From assembly GCA_014885115.2 (NCBI GenBank), contig WKLE02001471.1, positions 4,164 to 43,365 on the forward strand: a stretch of 39,202 bases of DNA, in the 5' to 3' direction. This stretch comes from Asterionellopsis glacialis (taxonomy: Eukaryota > Bacillariophyta > Plagiogrammaphyceae > Rhaphoneidales > Asterionellopsidaceae). The notes under the pieces were generated by a model, which was not told the DNA's origin, did no database searches, and was given only the letters and a program-made list of their open reading frames with translations. Position numbers and translations under genes: made by a program. The stretch's first letter is position 1; every line of letters begins with the position of its first letter. Of the stretch, positions 10,342-21,154 are shown one piece after another.

Positions 10342-13300
10342 TCAACTAGCTGAAGACACACGGCGGCGGCGCACATTGGAATTCTTCGACCGCCCAGAGT
10401 TTTCTGGTTGTCTAGGCGGGGTTGAACTTTTAAGGGAAGATCCACTCAAACGTCTTAATAGTGAGCGAGCTACCGGTTTCAAACTTCTTTGAGATCCTTC
10501 TAAATCAGAAATCACTCGTCCAAACTGAGGTTCGGGAGGCCAATCATAGAAACGTTGGTACTTGATCGGAGAGTAGGGTACCCTGATTTTAGTGACACGA
10601 TCAGCTTCATTATGTTTGTGTTCAGTTGTGAACGTGCTTCTGAACACAGGCTGATCGTTTGACAATTCTTCTAGTGTAGGGCTTTTCTTGTCACTTTCTT
10701 GTTTATTCCGATCTACTTTATTGTCTCCGTGCCGTTCTTTCAAGATACGAATCAGCCAGTTCTATCGTCCAATAGTAAAAACACAAAAGATTCTTTTAGA
10801 CTCAAAGCATGAAAGCATACAGATAGAAATCATCAAACGGCACTTACCTGAGGTCCAAATGCCACGAGGCCTACCAAAAGCATGAAGCCACGCCAGGGGA
10901 AACAATGAAGAAAAACAATCAACACTGGGACAATTACTGATACCCAGAATGTACATATCGGATCTCGCCAGGTGAAAACATTGAAAATAGCTCGGAACAG
11001 GCTGAGGAAAGCGAGAGCGATTCCGATAATAGGTTCGATAAAGAGACCAAGTTTTGCAACCACCCCATTTGGATGTGAATACATGTCGATATTGAGCAGT
11101 TTGTCAACATCGTATTTGGGTCCACTACCTCCTTTAGATTTTTTTTCGGGTGGCTTATACATAGGGCTTTTCTTCTTCTCGTATACAGTGTCGTTGAATA
11201 CATGCCCCATACGAGCATGAATTTTAAACTTAGCCTCGGCTAACGAAGTTGTAACAGGCTTGTCTTTTTTCTTCTTTACTGACATATCCTGTGGGGGGGG
11301 AGGCTTTAGCGCTGGCTTTTCGTGTTCAATTTCTTGAAAGCTAGTTCGAGATGATTTATCCTTCATCAAGAAGCTATGATCATCCGCTGTTGAAAACTCT
11401 TCTTCTTCGTTATCATCGGACTCTCCTGCAGTTATGTCTCCTTGTTTATTCCGCAAAACCAAACTTTCTTTAACTGTAAACTTTGGATAGTCTATTCCGT
11501 TGGCGTAAGGAAATTCTAAATGGTCTTCCTCTGCGTCCATTTCGAACCCAAGAAAACTGAAAAGGCTTTTGAAGCGCGGTTTATGGGTTGTGACGATGTA
11601 TGCATGGCTACGGAGTGTCGAAAACCGGTAAAATAAGTGTCCGTCTTCCAAAAGATGTTCTCTTGTTACATGGTGAAAGAGATTTAATTCTTTGTTGATT
11701 TTTTCCCCAAGTTGTACAGCATCTTGCCTTGAAGTGGCATAACCAGATTTCACCATGAAGTCTACGAGTTCCGACCCGATGAATACATTACTGTACCACT
11801 TTAGTTTGTATTTTCTCTTTTTTACTGTAACGCCGCGCCTCATAGCCATTGCAATCTGCTCAAACGATGGGCCGTCAGTGGAGTTTTTATTAGTGTGGAC
11901 CATGTCTTGAACTTCTTGTATTTGAGAATTTGCATCGGCAACTCTCAGATCAAGTGGGCTGATGCAAGGCGAGTTGTCCTCGGATGAGCCCTTCAACAAG
12001 GCAGCAAACATTTCTTCCCAAGTTGGTGGTACATACCCAAGTTGGGAAGGCCCGTCCATTCCAAACCTGGCATAATTCTTCATCAAATGAATCAAAAGGA
12101 ACGTCAACAAATGTCCGGGAACAGGAACGACCGAATTTATATAAACACAATGCATCCAGGCAAGGAAAACAAATAAAGATATGGCAGGATTTTTCCAAGA
12201 CACTGTATCTTTCACCTGCCCTTTTAAAATCATTCTTACGATAATGATGCGAGTGAAATTTATTTCACGAATTGTTGATTTGATTTGTTTGAAAGAAAAC
12301 TTTCCTGCGATATGATTACCATGCACTGTTAAAGCTACGTTTCGTATGGACTTATCATCACCACACTGGAGAGTTGCTACATGGGCTGAATACATATCTT
12401 TCATATTTTTCGGCATTTTTTTTGGTATGTATGACAGTAGAGCAGCCCGTTCGCTGGCCCAGGAGAGGTGAAAACGGAGACGAAGAGAACCTCGTGGGCT
12501 CCTGTCATACATGTGCGTCGATAGCCTAAGCGGCAAGGTAACATCATAAGTTGACTTTGCACGGAGCCTCGAAAGATCCACAGCAATTCTCCCAGCAAAG
12601 TCATCCTTCTGATTGGGTCCGTCGTCATCGAAGACTCCTGCGAAAAGGCTGGCATAGGCATGGTAAATGGGGAATATACAGGCTCTTCGCATCTTACTCA
12701 GCCACATAGGATTTGCATTGGATGGAATTACGTCTGTTTTGAAGGCATACGAGCCACATACTAGATAGACATGAGCGTCTGTATCTCCGACTTTGTCTAG
12801 CTTTGGGAGGCCAAAGCATTGGAGGACCTCGACCCTTAGGAGACCAATTTCTTCTCCGCTTTTAGAAGGTAGTCGTAAGTCATGAAAACAACTTGATGGT
12901 AACACCATCTCTCTTCGAAGCTCTTCCCGATTCATTTTAGTGTTTTTGTAGGCATAATCTGGTTTCACCTGAAACCGTTCATCATCCATATTTAAGCTAC
13001 CCCCTTTTCTTCGTGCAAGTATCTCGGCTTCATCATGCGCGTACAACTTCCTTTCGCTTACTTCCCTCTTTAAAGCAAGAGGTGAAAAAACTAATTTTGT
13101 TGGACTACTGTCACTTTCAAATGATTCAACAGTGGAAATAATTGGTGGATTCGAAATTGGTGCTGAAACTGGCATCCGTGAATTAACTTCGAATTGTTTC
13201 AACCAGAAGGATTTACCTTGACTACTCTGGGGGCACTTGAAATAAAACTTTAAAGACTTCGCATCTCGAAGTGACTCTATTGTAATACTTTTTTTTGTCA

Positions 13301-13835
13301 TTACATCATCCCCAGCGTAAGATGAGTCTTCCACAGCAGACGAGCTTGTCGAATGATTATGCCGGCTGCTAGAACGACCCGAACTATCTGTTTCATCTAT
13401 CTGATCTCGTGATGTAATAGCAGAATCTTCTCTTTTGTCATCATTGTAGTTAGACCTCGCAGAATAATTCTTGTCGAAATTTATCTCTATCATGAACCGA
13501 CTATCCGAGTTTTCGGTATCTCGCACAACCCATGGAAGCTTATGGGGTAAGTGAAGATCCAATGTGCCTTTGGTATGTGACGATGTGCTGCTTGACGTGC
13601 AGTAGGAATAAAAACTTCCATTGCCACAGCTATCTAGAACGATGTGGCGTTTTTTCCATGGTCCAAAATTACGCTTGCGGAACAAAATGTCCCCACTTGG
13701 ATTCGCATGGTCTGAATTTAATTCTATTTGAGAACTGGAACTATTTGATACACCTACAATGTTTTCATCGATATCATGAAGCGACGGCGTAAGAGTTCGT
13801 CGTGCAGGGGATTCCATTTCCATTCGTGCTTTCAA
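10342..13835 (-). CDS. PH-C2-DEP protein with MCTP-type C-terminal membrane domain
   Basis: Two exons: 13835-10848 and 10761-10342, joined across an 86-bp GTAAGT...TAG intron in phase 0. The join restores the FGPQ|NWLIRI sequence typical of the C-terminal domain of MCTP proteins (PRT_C). The product is 1135 residues. Domains in order: PH (about 45-225, split by a Ser-rich insert); C2 (about 330-455) with an acidic DDDGPNQKDD calcium loop; a hydrophobic segment (about 550-590); DEP (about 660-735); a Glu/Asp-rich and Lys-rich linker; and a hairpin of membrane segments (about 925-1000). MCTPs tether membranes at ER contact sites and bind phospholipids with calcium, and the PH and DEP domains suggest further lipid or G-protein links. 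The role is inferred. The second exon is basic and Ser-rich. Confidence 0.85.
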
Positions 13836-14977
13836 ATGTTCAATTGATACCGTTTTGAAAATTGCTCGCTGATCTGAGATCTTTGTTAGTCAAGCATCCC
13901 GTCACCAGTGCTGCAAGGGGCAGGCGGTATGAGTGATTAGTTGTGTCAACTAAAGAGTTTGTCTCGTTCTCGATCTTCCGTTGTTTTCTTTTTTCTTTTA
14001 TTTACCATGTATTTAGCCCTTGAAGGGACCCCCGAATACCGCTACAGGTATAATAACAAAGAGAAAGATATTTCTGTGACGTAGTCACGTATGAGTAAAG
14101 GTAGTCCTACGAGCTCGTAANNNNNNNNNNNNNNNNNNNNNNNNNNNNNNNNNNNNNNNNNNNNNNNNNNNNNNNNNNNNNNNNNNNNNNNNNNNNNNNN
14201 NNNNNNNNNNATAGAGGTCCTACCAGGTAAGTATCACTGGGTATTGTTCTCACTCGACTCAGTCCTCACTCACATCGTGTAGGACCCTACTAGCTACGCT
14301 ACCGGACCAGTTAGATCCGAGTTTCCCACCTTTTGGAAGTACCAGCAGGTAAGGCCAATGCACTCAAATGACGTACCTGGTAACTCTCCCCCCAGCCCCG
14401 ATCCGTCCATGTAACGGTAGTACCTAGACGAACCTAGGAGTCTCAGCAACCCTTCCTTGACGGCACTCCTATGTATTTTGGAAATTAGCCTGCCGGCGCG
14501 CCAAACTCGCACCAGGTTGTCACCAGAATCACCCAAAATCAGAATTTTGTCTTCGTTGAAAATTATCCCTAATTTGTTACAAACATAACGGAACAATATT
14601 TTTTTGTTGCTTCTGATTTCAAAGTGTCGCAGATGAAGATACCATCATCCATCAACCATCTTGCTTAGTCTACTTACTACTTCTATTCCTGAGGTCCTAA
14701 AACTGAATTCGCTGCAGCACCAAGGTACCGGTAGTATTAGCATCCAATAGTTTCACTATACAGTATTTGGAGACTACGTCGTCCTTGTTGTGAGGACGAA
14801 ATCCGTCAACTATACTAAACTTTGATATAGTCTTCGAGATTCAGCAAGACTCGTTATTCCAAGTTCGTCACTTGTTTACTTCGGTATCTGTTTTGTTCGA
14901 CAAGATCTAATCGATATTGCTATACTGCAATAATTTGACTATAATCTATTGAATACAGTTAACATTGTTTTCAAATC
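13836..14977. other. Intergenic with 90-N assembly gap
   Basis: Unresolved bases fill 14121-14210. The flanks carry TACCAGGTA (14221-14229) and GTACCTGGTAA (14373-14383), two of the recurrent intergenic motifs. A 100-codon minus-strand frame at 14294-14596 overlaps one of these motifs and shows no family signature. A 7-bp perfect stem (TCGTCCT...AGGACGA, 14779-14799) lies 180 bases before the GH28 start. Confidence 0.6.
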
Positions 14978-16411
14978 ATGTTACTGTATATTCTCTTCAT
15001 ATTGATCTTAGTGGCTACATGTACTGGCTCTGAGATTGCACTTAATGTCTTGGACTTTGGTGCCGTTGGAGATGGGAAACATGATGATACAAGGCATATC
15101 TCAAAAGCACTGGAATCCGCGAGTACTCAAATAGTGGCTTCTTCCGTAGGACGCGTGACAATAGTATTTCCTTCAGGGAAGGCTTTCTTAAGTGGCCCGT
15201 TAAATATTACGAGCTATGTAACTCTGCATGTCGAAGGCACATTACGAGCCATAAGTGGAAATAATACTTGCAATGGTGAATCTTTTATCCGGGATGGCGG
15301 CTGGCCTCAAATATCTCCTCTTCCGTCCTATGGATATTCGGAAGATGGTGCAATCTTCCAATACCAAGCCTTTTTGTACGCCCGGGATGCTACAGATGTT
15401 CGAATTACAGGATCAGGTACAATTGACGGTCAGGGTGATTGGTGGTGGGCAAATCAACGCAATCGGTCTGTAGTTATAAGTGGCCGGCCAAATCTTATAC
15501 AATTCGTCAATTGTACGAATGTCGAGATTACTGGAGTAACACTTCGAGACTCTCCCTTTTGGTGTGTACATCCAGTATACTGCACGAACGTACACATTCA
15601 CCACATGTCGATCAGATCTCGCATGTACGCACCAAACTCGGATGGAATTGACCCCGACTCTTCTAAAAATGTAATGATTGAATATAATGATGTAAGTTGT
15701 GGTGATGACCATATTGCTATCAAATCAGGTCATTGTGGAGACCGCGATACTCCTTTAAACTGCCAGGGTAACAGAGATTTTATATCTGGAAAGTACGAAA
15801 CTCGGAATGTAACAGTAAGAAAGAATATCTTTCGCATTGGAATGGGTATTGCTGTTGGTAGTGAGTCAAGTGGTGGTATACATGATGTGTTTATCTATGA
15901 TAACATAATTGGACTTTGTGGTTTTGGTCATTGCGACGATGAATGTTGTGGTTGGGGACCTGCTCTCCATCTCAAAACTACAATGAGTCGTGGGAATACT
16001 ATATCAAATATTCAGTTCCACAACAATACAATCTATAACACCTCTTCCTTTATCCTTTTGGAACTCGACTACCAGAGTAAAGCTGGTCCTCCATCCGACT
16101 ATACTCCCACTGCTGTTAGAGACATTTCTTTCGTGAATAATAGGGCTTTAGGAGGAGCAGTCGGTGCAAACTGGCACTGTTCTGCAGAAGACGCTTGTGA
16201 GCAGATCACTGTCATTAATAACACGGTCCGCAATAGTCGGAACCCATGGAGTTGTAGTTATATACGAACCTTTAATGTTTCCGGAAACTCACCACCAGGA
16301 TTAGAGAATTGCATGCAAAATTCAATGAATCCTCAAGCACTTCCTGATATGGAGGGTTCATACACAGACAAGCAATATGCGATTTCCCGATGGTTGCAGA
16401 CCAGAGACTAA
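14978..16411 (+). CDS. Secreted GH28 glycoside hydrolase (polygalacturonase-like)
   Basis: 477 residues in one exon. A hydrophobic signal peptide covers about residues 1-17 (LLYILFILILVATCTG), so the protein enters the secretory path. The N-terminal LDFGAVGDGKHDDT box opens the parallel beta-helix of the polygalacturonase family. Active-site boxes: NSDGID at about 219 (the NTD box) and CGDDHIAIKSG at about 240 (the GDD box), so the acidic residues are kept. The third box reads GMGIAVGSE at about 287 instead of G-H-G. The fourth reads HLKTT at about 329 instead of R-I-K. A Cys-rich insert (GHCDDECCGWGP) lies between them. Several N-glycosylation sites are present. The substrate may not be pectin; diatoms lack classic pectin, so a uronate-containing mucilage or prey polysaccharide is possible. 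Confidence 0.85.
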   Translation: MLLYILFILILVATCTGSEIALNVLDFGAVGDGKHDDTRHISKALESASTQIVASSVGRVTIVFPSGKAFLSGPLNITSYVTLHVEGTLRAISGNNTCNGESFIRDGGWPQISPLPSYGYSEDGAIFQYQAFLYARDATDVRITGSGTIDGQGDWWWANQRNRSVVISGRPNLIQFVNCTNVEITGVTLRDSPFWCVHPVYCTNVHIHHMSIRSRMYAPNSDGIDPDSSKNVMIEYNDVSCGDDHIAIKSGHCGDRDTPLNCQGNRDFISGKYETRNVTVRKNIFRIGMGIAVGSESSGGIHDVFIYDNIIGLCGFGHCDDECCGWGPALHLKTTMSRGNTISNIQFHNNTIYNTSSFILLELDYQSKAGPPSDYTPTAVRDISFVNNRALGGAVGANWHCSAEDACEQITVINNTVRNSRNPWSCSYIRTFNVSGNSPPGLENCMQNSMNPQALPDMEGSYTDKQYAISRWLQTRD

Positions 16412-16867
16412 CTCATGTGAAGTAGAAACAGTAGTCTATTGAGCATTGTTGTCTCTAAACAAAAGAATAGGATGTGCAAATGATCAGGTGACTCTGCGTG
16501 GTTTGTGAAAAGTTTGATCAGTAGTTGAAGATTGTTTGTGCCCTCGCGAATACGAGTATAAGCATATGTCCAAATCAAATTTTATAGGGATATGAATGAT
16601 TCTTTCTAAGTTAATTGCGTGTCACTGTCTATTGTAGTGATACAGGACAAAACTCCAGCATACTTAAGATTAATAAAGCTACATTTTTGTAAGATAGTGC
16701 AAAGCGCAGCTTCAAAGAAACTTTCTCTCAGTCTCATGAGAATCTACAATGTAGTCTAAAGAAACAAACGTTTCATACAGAACTGTGTTGCGTCGTGTTA
16801 ACTATTGAGTTATGTAATTTTAACATGTATCCATTACATTGTCAATTATCCCAAGTGTGATGGTCTA
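16412..16867. other. Convergent 3' region
   Basis: The spacer separates the ends of two convergent genes (GH28 and TyrA). It is AT-rich and holds no open frame worth reporting. AATAAA-like signals are present near 16672. Confidence 0.5.
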
Positions 16868-18055
16868 CTAGGAATCTTGTTTTTCCATTTGCTTTAGATT
16901 TGAAACGACATCATCCATAGCTGCTTGCAGCTTTGCAATTGTTTCGACAGCATTGTTGTTATATTTGTAAAGACCATAAAACAAGTCAAAACTATCGGCA
17001 GTTGTAGTTCCCACGAGATTCAATACATTTTCAAAACCTTTTGTGTCAATGGGTGTTGGAGAGAGTCCCTGTGCTCCTAAAATACGTCCCATAAGATGCG
17101 TTATAAACTGGGAATTGGCTGCGTACGCATCGTGGTCTTTGCAGCTCATTGGAACCATGCGACAGCCCTCTTCCTCCCATATCGATAGGAAGCGTTCCAT
17201 CCGGTCCATACCTTCAACATGAGACTCGCTATCTTCATGGACAGAGTGCTGATTTCCGTCTTCATCTGTGAATCGTTCTTGACCATGAATGGTTGCATCC
17301 AAGTCAGATCCGTCCAAGATAACTTGGTCTATCCGAGTCTTTTCGTAAACAAAGTTCAATCCTTTCCAAGTATCTTTTCCAGAATCAGGACCAAACATGG
17401 GATGCGTGCACAGTATATCACACTCTGGTGGAAGCGAATCCAACAGGATTTGTCGAGCATGCTCTTTAACACTTAAAACATCAACGAAAAGGGGGCCCTG
17501 TGCAATACCATTTTCTGCTCTCTTTTTTACATCCGCTTCAATGTAGGGAAGTAAGTTTTTGATGGTGGGTTCGAAACTAACAATCGATACGGCCAAAACG
17601 ACAACGTCCAGTCCTTCAGCAAAAAACTCCGCAGGATCTGCCAGAGGAACATATTTCACACCCATACCTCTGGCAATTTCAGTGTAGTCAGACCGAGAGG
17701 TAACCACAACCCGTCCATATTTCTGAAAACTTCGTGCAATGAATTGTCCGAATCTTCCAAAACCAACCACCCCAATTGTTAATGGCCGAGATCTTAATGT
17801 AGACAATTTTTCACGTCGGACAGCTGCGAGCATGTTAGATAGTTCGGCTTCTCTTTTTTTTAATTCTTTCAGTTTACCAGCAGCCGCTTCGCCTTCCGAG
17901 ATAGGAGCCATACCCAATTCAGAATCATCAAGTTTGCAATCCGAAGAATTTTTCATGTTTGGTTTGGGAGGCGTGAATGCGTTGCTACCGCTTGCAAGAA
18001 GAAGATTAAATGAAAGTGCCAATGAAAGAATCAATGGTACTGAACGGAATTTCAT
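16868..18055 (-). CDS. Plastid arogenate/prephenate dehydrogenase (TyrA)
   Basis: 395 residues in one exon. This NAD(P)-dependent enzyme oxidises arogenate or prephenate in the last stage of tyrosine synthesis. The start gives a signal peptide (LILSLALSFNLLLASGS) and then NAF|TPP, the diatom plastid motif, so the enzyme is expected in the stroma. A Glu/Lys-rich segment (about 55-82) links it to a Rossmann fold with GVVGFGRFGQ (about 95-104). THPMFGPDSG lies at about 217-226, and the C-terminal helical domain includes NSQFITHLMGR and NLVGTTT. A hydrophilic acidic insert at about 240-280 interrupts the usual fold. It shares a divergent upstream region with the APS kinase gene. Arogenate versus prephenate preference cannot be told from the sequence alone. 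Confidence 0.88.
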   Translation of the reverse strand: MKFRSVPLILSLALSFNLLLASGSNAFTPPKPNMKNSSDCKLDDSELGMAPISEGEAAAGKLKELKKREAELSNMLAAVRREKLSTLRSRPLTIGVVGFGRFGQFIARSFQKYGRVVVTSRSDYTEIARGMGVKYVPLADPAEFFAEGLDVVVLAVSIVSFEPTIKNLLPYIEADVKKRAENGIAQGPLFVDVLSVKEHARQILLDSLPPECDILCTHPMFGPDSGKDTWKGLNFVYEKTRIDQVILDGSDLDATIHGQERFTDEDGNQHSVHEDSESHVEGMDRMERFLSIWEEEGCRMVPMSCKDHDAYAANSQFITHLMGRILGAQGLSPTPIDTKGFENVLNLVGTTTADSFDLFYGLYKYNNNAVETIAKLQAAMDDVVSNLKQMEKQDS

Positions 18056-18795
18056 TGCCGTCCAACTCTATTGATTTAAAGTATGATGCTTCTTCAAATA
18101 TTTTAAACCTAATCGTACCGTAAGCGCAGTGTCACGGAGCAGCGGGCTTTCACCAACTCTTCTCTCAAGAGAGTTCTGGTCCTATTGACTCCGAGATGAT
18201 GATACAGAAAATTGCAATGCGACAAAAGTGTTGGTGAGGTCCTGAGTCCTGACATCCATCCAATTTTTTCAAATGGGAAGATCTACGCTGGCTGTGTATC
18301 CAAGATCTTTTTTTAGTCTTTTCAGTTCAGTAGACTACCAGGTAGGTCCGACTAGTTTGTACCATCAGTAATCAACAGTTACCAAGTACGCACTTTATGT
18401 TTAACTCTAGTCTATTAATTAACGGTATTAATGTATGTAGCTACTGTAAATTCCTTGAAAAACTTTTGGTAGTGTCCTTATATGGGATAAATTGAGTACC
18501 ATATCGTACCTCAAATAGTCTTACAAAGGACAAATAAATAGCTCATATCTCTCAAACCAACCCAGGATAAGTCCTCTCTCTAGTAGAGAGAGAGATTAAC
18601 TTCACACGTTTCCCTGGATTTTTTTCTGTAAATGGATTCTTTTTTTTGGCTGCAGCTAGTCTCGTCGCTCATCGTGCTATTTTAATGCGAAGAGCTTTTG
18701 GATAAAGATCCCTGAGTAGGGGACCTTGAACCCATCCCTACCGGGCCAAGCAAACAACCAAGACAGGTTCGACGTAACATATCGATTATTACGTC
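18056..18795. promoter_or_regulatory. Divergent promoter region, TyrA and APS kinase
   Basis: About 740 bases lie between the two start codons, on opposite strands. The stretch holds a TACCAGGTA motif (18336-18344) and a 9-bp inverted repeat CTCTCTCTA-G-TAGAGAGAG (18574-18592). An ACGTCA half-CRE at 18791-18796 overlaps the APS kinase start. No TATA box stands out. Shared control of the two genes is possible but only suggested by layout. Confidence 0.35.
18574..18592. repeat. CT/GA inverted repeat
   Basis: CTCTCTCTA at 18574-18582 and TAGAGAGAG at 18584-18592 are perfect reverse complements around a single G. CT-rich tracts are common near eukaryotic promoters, and this one lies about 200 bases upstream of the APS kinase start. 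Confidence 0.7.
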
Positions 18796-19425
18796 ATGTC
18801 GGACAACGCTACTGCTGCTGCCAACAATATTACTTGGCACAATCATTCTGTGACGCAATTCGAACGGTGGAAGCTTTCAGGGCACAAGGGTGCTATAGTT
18901 TGGTTAACGGGATTGAGTGGCAGTGGCAAATCGACTGTGGCAAATGAAGTTGATTATATGCTGACCTCGAAAGGGAAGCGATCATATTTACTAGATGGGG
19001 ACAATGTTCGTCATGGACTTTGCAGTGATTTGGGATTCTCAGCGGAAGATCGGAATGAGAACATCCGACGTATTGGAGAGGTTTCAAAATTGATGGCAGA
19101 TTCTGGGATGATTGTATTGGCAGCATTTGTTTCTCCTTACCGTACCGACCGCGATGCAGTTCGACAACGTGTAGCAGGAACAAACGTACAGTTTGTTGAA
19201 GTTTATGTAAATGCAAGTATCGAAACATGTGAAGCACGAGACCCCAAAGGACTATATAAAAAGGCCAGGGCCGGGATTATCAAGAACTTTACTGGCATTG
19301 ATGATCCTTTCGAAGAACCTCTGAAACCTGAAATTTTACTTGATGCCAATTCAAAATCTGCTCAAAGTCTTGCCAATGATATCATATCGTGGCTCGAAGA
19401 ACACAAAATTCTTTCTGTGGATTAA
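18796..19425 (+). CDS. Adenylylsulfate (APS) kinase
   Basis: 209 residues in one exon. The enzyme phosphorylates APS with ATP to give PAPS, the sulfate donor for sulfated polysaccharides and lipids. Visible signatures: P-loop GLSGSGKST (about 39-47), DGDNVRHGL (about 67-75), the FSAEDRNENIRRIGE segment, SPYRTDRD, and ARDPKGLYKKARAG near the C-terminal half. It covers the whole family length of about 200 residues, with no fused ATP sulfurylase. No signal peptide or plastid motif is present, so a cytosolic location is likely. The ATG at 18796 leaves a 30-residue lead before the kinase core. It is divergent from TyrA. Confidence 0.92.
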   Translation: MSDNATAAANNITWHNHSVTQFERWKLSGHKGAIVWLTGLSGSGKSTVANEVDYMLTSKGKRSYLLDGDNVRHGLCSDLGFSAEDRNENIRRIGEVSKLMADSGMIVLAAFVSPYRTDRDAVRQRVAGTNVQFVEVYVNASIETCEARDPKGLYKKARAGIIKNFTGIDDPFEEPLKPEILLDANSKSAQSLANDIISWLEEHKILSVD

Positions 19426-19870
19426 AAAAAAGGATACTATAAGCAATTGGAAAGTTATTTCTTGTCTGAAGAAAAGTAGCAAACCAATAATCGAACACAC
19501 GATGCGCGTCTTCAATAAAAACGACAAGCTGCTTGACAATATTATTATAAATCGGAGTTTGCAAATGCGTGGTGGACTGGTAGAGTGCTCTAATGTTGGT
19601 AGTAGAAGAGCTACTGGAATCTCTCGAATAGGTCACCAAGAGCTAAGCTCTGTAATATAGGTCGTGCACTCATAGTAGCTGAGACGTTGACCTCATCGTT
19701 ATTGTTTCTTCTGTAAACATACTTTTCTACAATGTTAGCATTGGGGTTTATGCTTTTCTCGCTTGAAATCAATATCAAAAACATACCTGGGACTCATTTC
19801 AAGCAGCAAAAATGCTAGGATAACATCAAGAGTATACAGCAGGAGTTCAAATAAGATGCAGTTTCTAATT
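19426..19870. other. Convergent 3' spacer
   Basis: The region lies between the APS kinase stop and the stop of the minus-strand EF-hand-like gene. It has no supported gene. Overlapping short frames on both strands (19340-19660) have no family features. Confidence 0.5.
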
Positions 19871-21154
19871 TTACGGCGACTTTCGCGTACTTTTCTTAGT
19901 TGCTTTTACAATTTGTGTGACAAGCTTGAAAATCAAATCACCAGCTACCCGCATGGCGGTATAGTCCGTGTAAACAATCTTGAGGGCTTTGAGTCGAAAT
20001 TAGACAACGGTGTTTGGCAGTGTAACGTTAGCAAAAGAAAAGACAGGCAAAACATGTCATAAAAATAGTAAGTCTAGAGGTAAAAGAGACTCACCTTCCA
20101 CAATTTTGGGGTTTTGTGCTCCAATAAAACATCCTCTTAAAACATCTATGCCTCTTCCATCGCCCTCTGGAACGATGTCTTCCCATTCAATGAATGATTC
20201 TACCATGTGGTCATAGCGATCACTGTATTTCTTGCTTCGATCATTTAATTTCTCATCAGAGGTTCGCTCCAAGGGTCCCACCCGCTTTGCAATTTCAGAC
20301 AAAACGGTACCTACATTGCATTCTAGAGCACACGAATCGTCACAACATCGCTGCAAACCAATCATTAGCTTTTCGAAGGTAAGAATCCCGGTCTGGTCCT
20401 GATCTACAATCGCCACAAATTCGTCAAAATTATTATAACCCAAGAGCTCGATTGCAGTTGTTGCAATTCCTGTGGATATCAACTCCTCTACAGTTAGGAA
20501 AGCTTCTCCATCCTCTTTATTGTCCGCAATTGTCAGAAACGCTTCACGACTGGTGGCAATATCTTGTCTTGGTAACCCAGTACTGGACGCAATCGCATCA
20601 TGTTCCGTATCCCGTTTATCTACCGCACTTTCAATCACACTTTTCAGTCTCCCAAATATCATTCTACCAGCAATCCGAATTGGTATATAGTCTTCAAAAA
20701 GAACCTCAAATGCTGTGTACACGGCTGGTTCCTTGCCTCCCGCCACAATTCCTTCATAAAGAGGACGCAAGCGTGGATCACGAATGCATTTAATATCAGC
20801 TTCTGTAAATCGTGCAAAATCATTCATCATTTCTCTAAATTCATTTTGTAATCTCGTCAAGTTTTGTTCGTGTCTGGTTGCCACCGTGGTGTAAGCTTGA
20901 GGAAGTACACCATTTTCCTCCTTTTCGTCCCTTCCAGTGGTTGCTACTGGCGAATCTGCCAAAGTAGACCATAACCGGGTATTTGGACAAGTTCGGTGAA
21001 AAGCATGTGATGCTTGTACCTTGTGATTTCTTGTACTCGCAATGAACGCATTTGACGCGCAAAACAACGATGCCAACAACCCCAAAGTAATATGCTGTAA
21101 TCTCGCAGAAACTGGAAACTTCGTTGTAAAATATTTCCGAGTATCCATTGTCAT
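19871..21154 (-). CDS. Plastid-targeted protein with EF-hand-like loops, unknown function
   Basis: Two exons: 21154-20095 and 19986-19871. They are joined in phase 1 across a 108-bp GTGAGT...AAAG intron (IVE|ALKIV), giving 391 residues. A long n-region is followed by a hydrophobic segment and CASNAF|IAS, indicating plastid import. The middle has two degenerate EF-hand-like loops, DNKEDGEAFLTVEE (about 213) and DQDQTGILTFE (about 250), each off-register by one residue, so calcium binding is uncertain. The segment DYIPIRIAGRMIFGRL (about 155) recurs as DYTAMRVAGDLIFKL (about 360) at the C-terminus, an internal repeat seen only when the second exon is joined. No known enzyme motif was found. It is divergent from the gene at 21977. 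Confidence 0.75.

Noticed and set aside
10158..10349. 63-codon frame after the recombinase fragment
   Set aside because: Considered as the missing recombinase C-terminus. It has none of the expected His-x-x-Arg or Tyr boxes and overlaps the end of the PH-C2-DEP gene.
14294..14596. 100-codon minus-strand frame
   Set aside because: It overlaps the recurrent intergenic motif beside the assembly gap and shows no conserved pattern.
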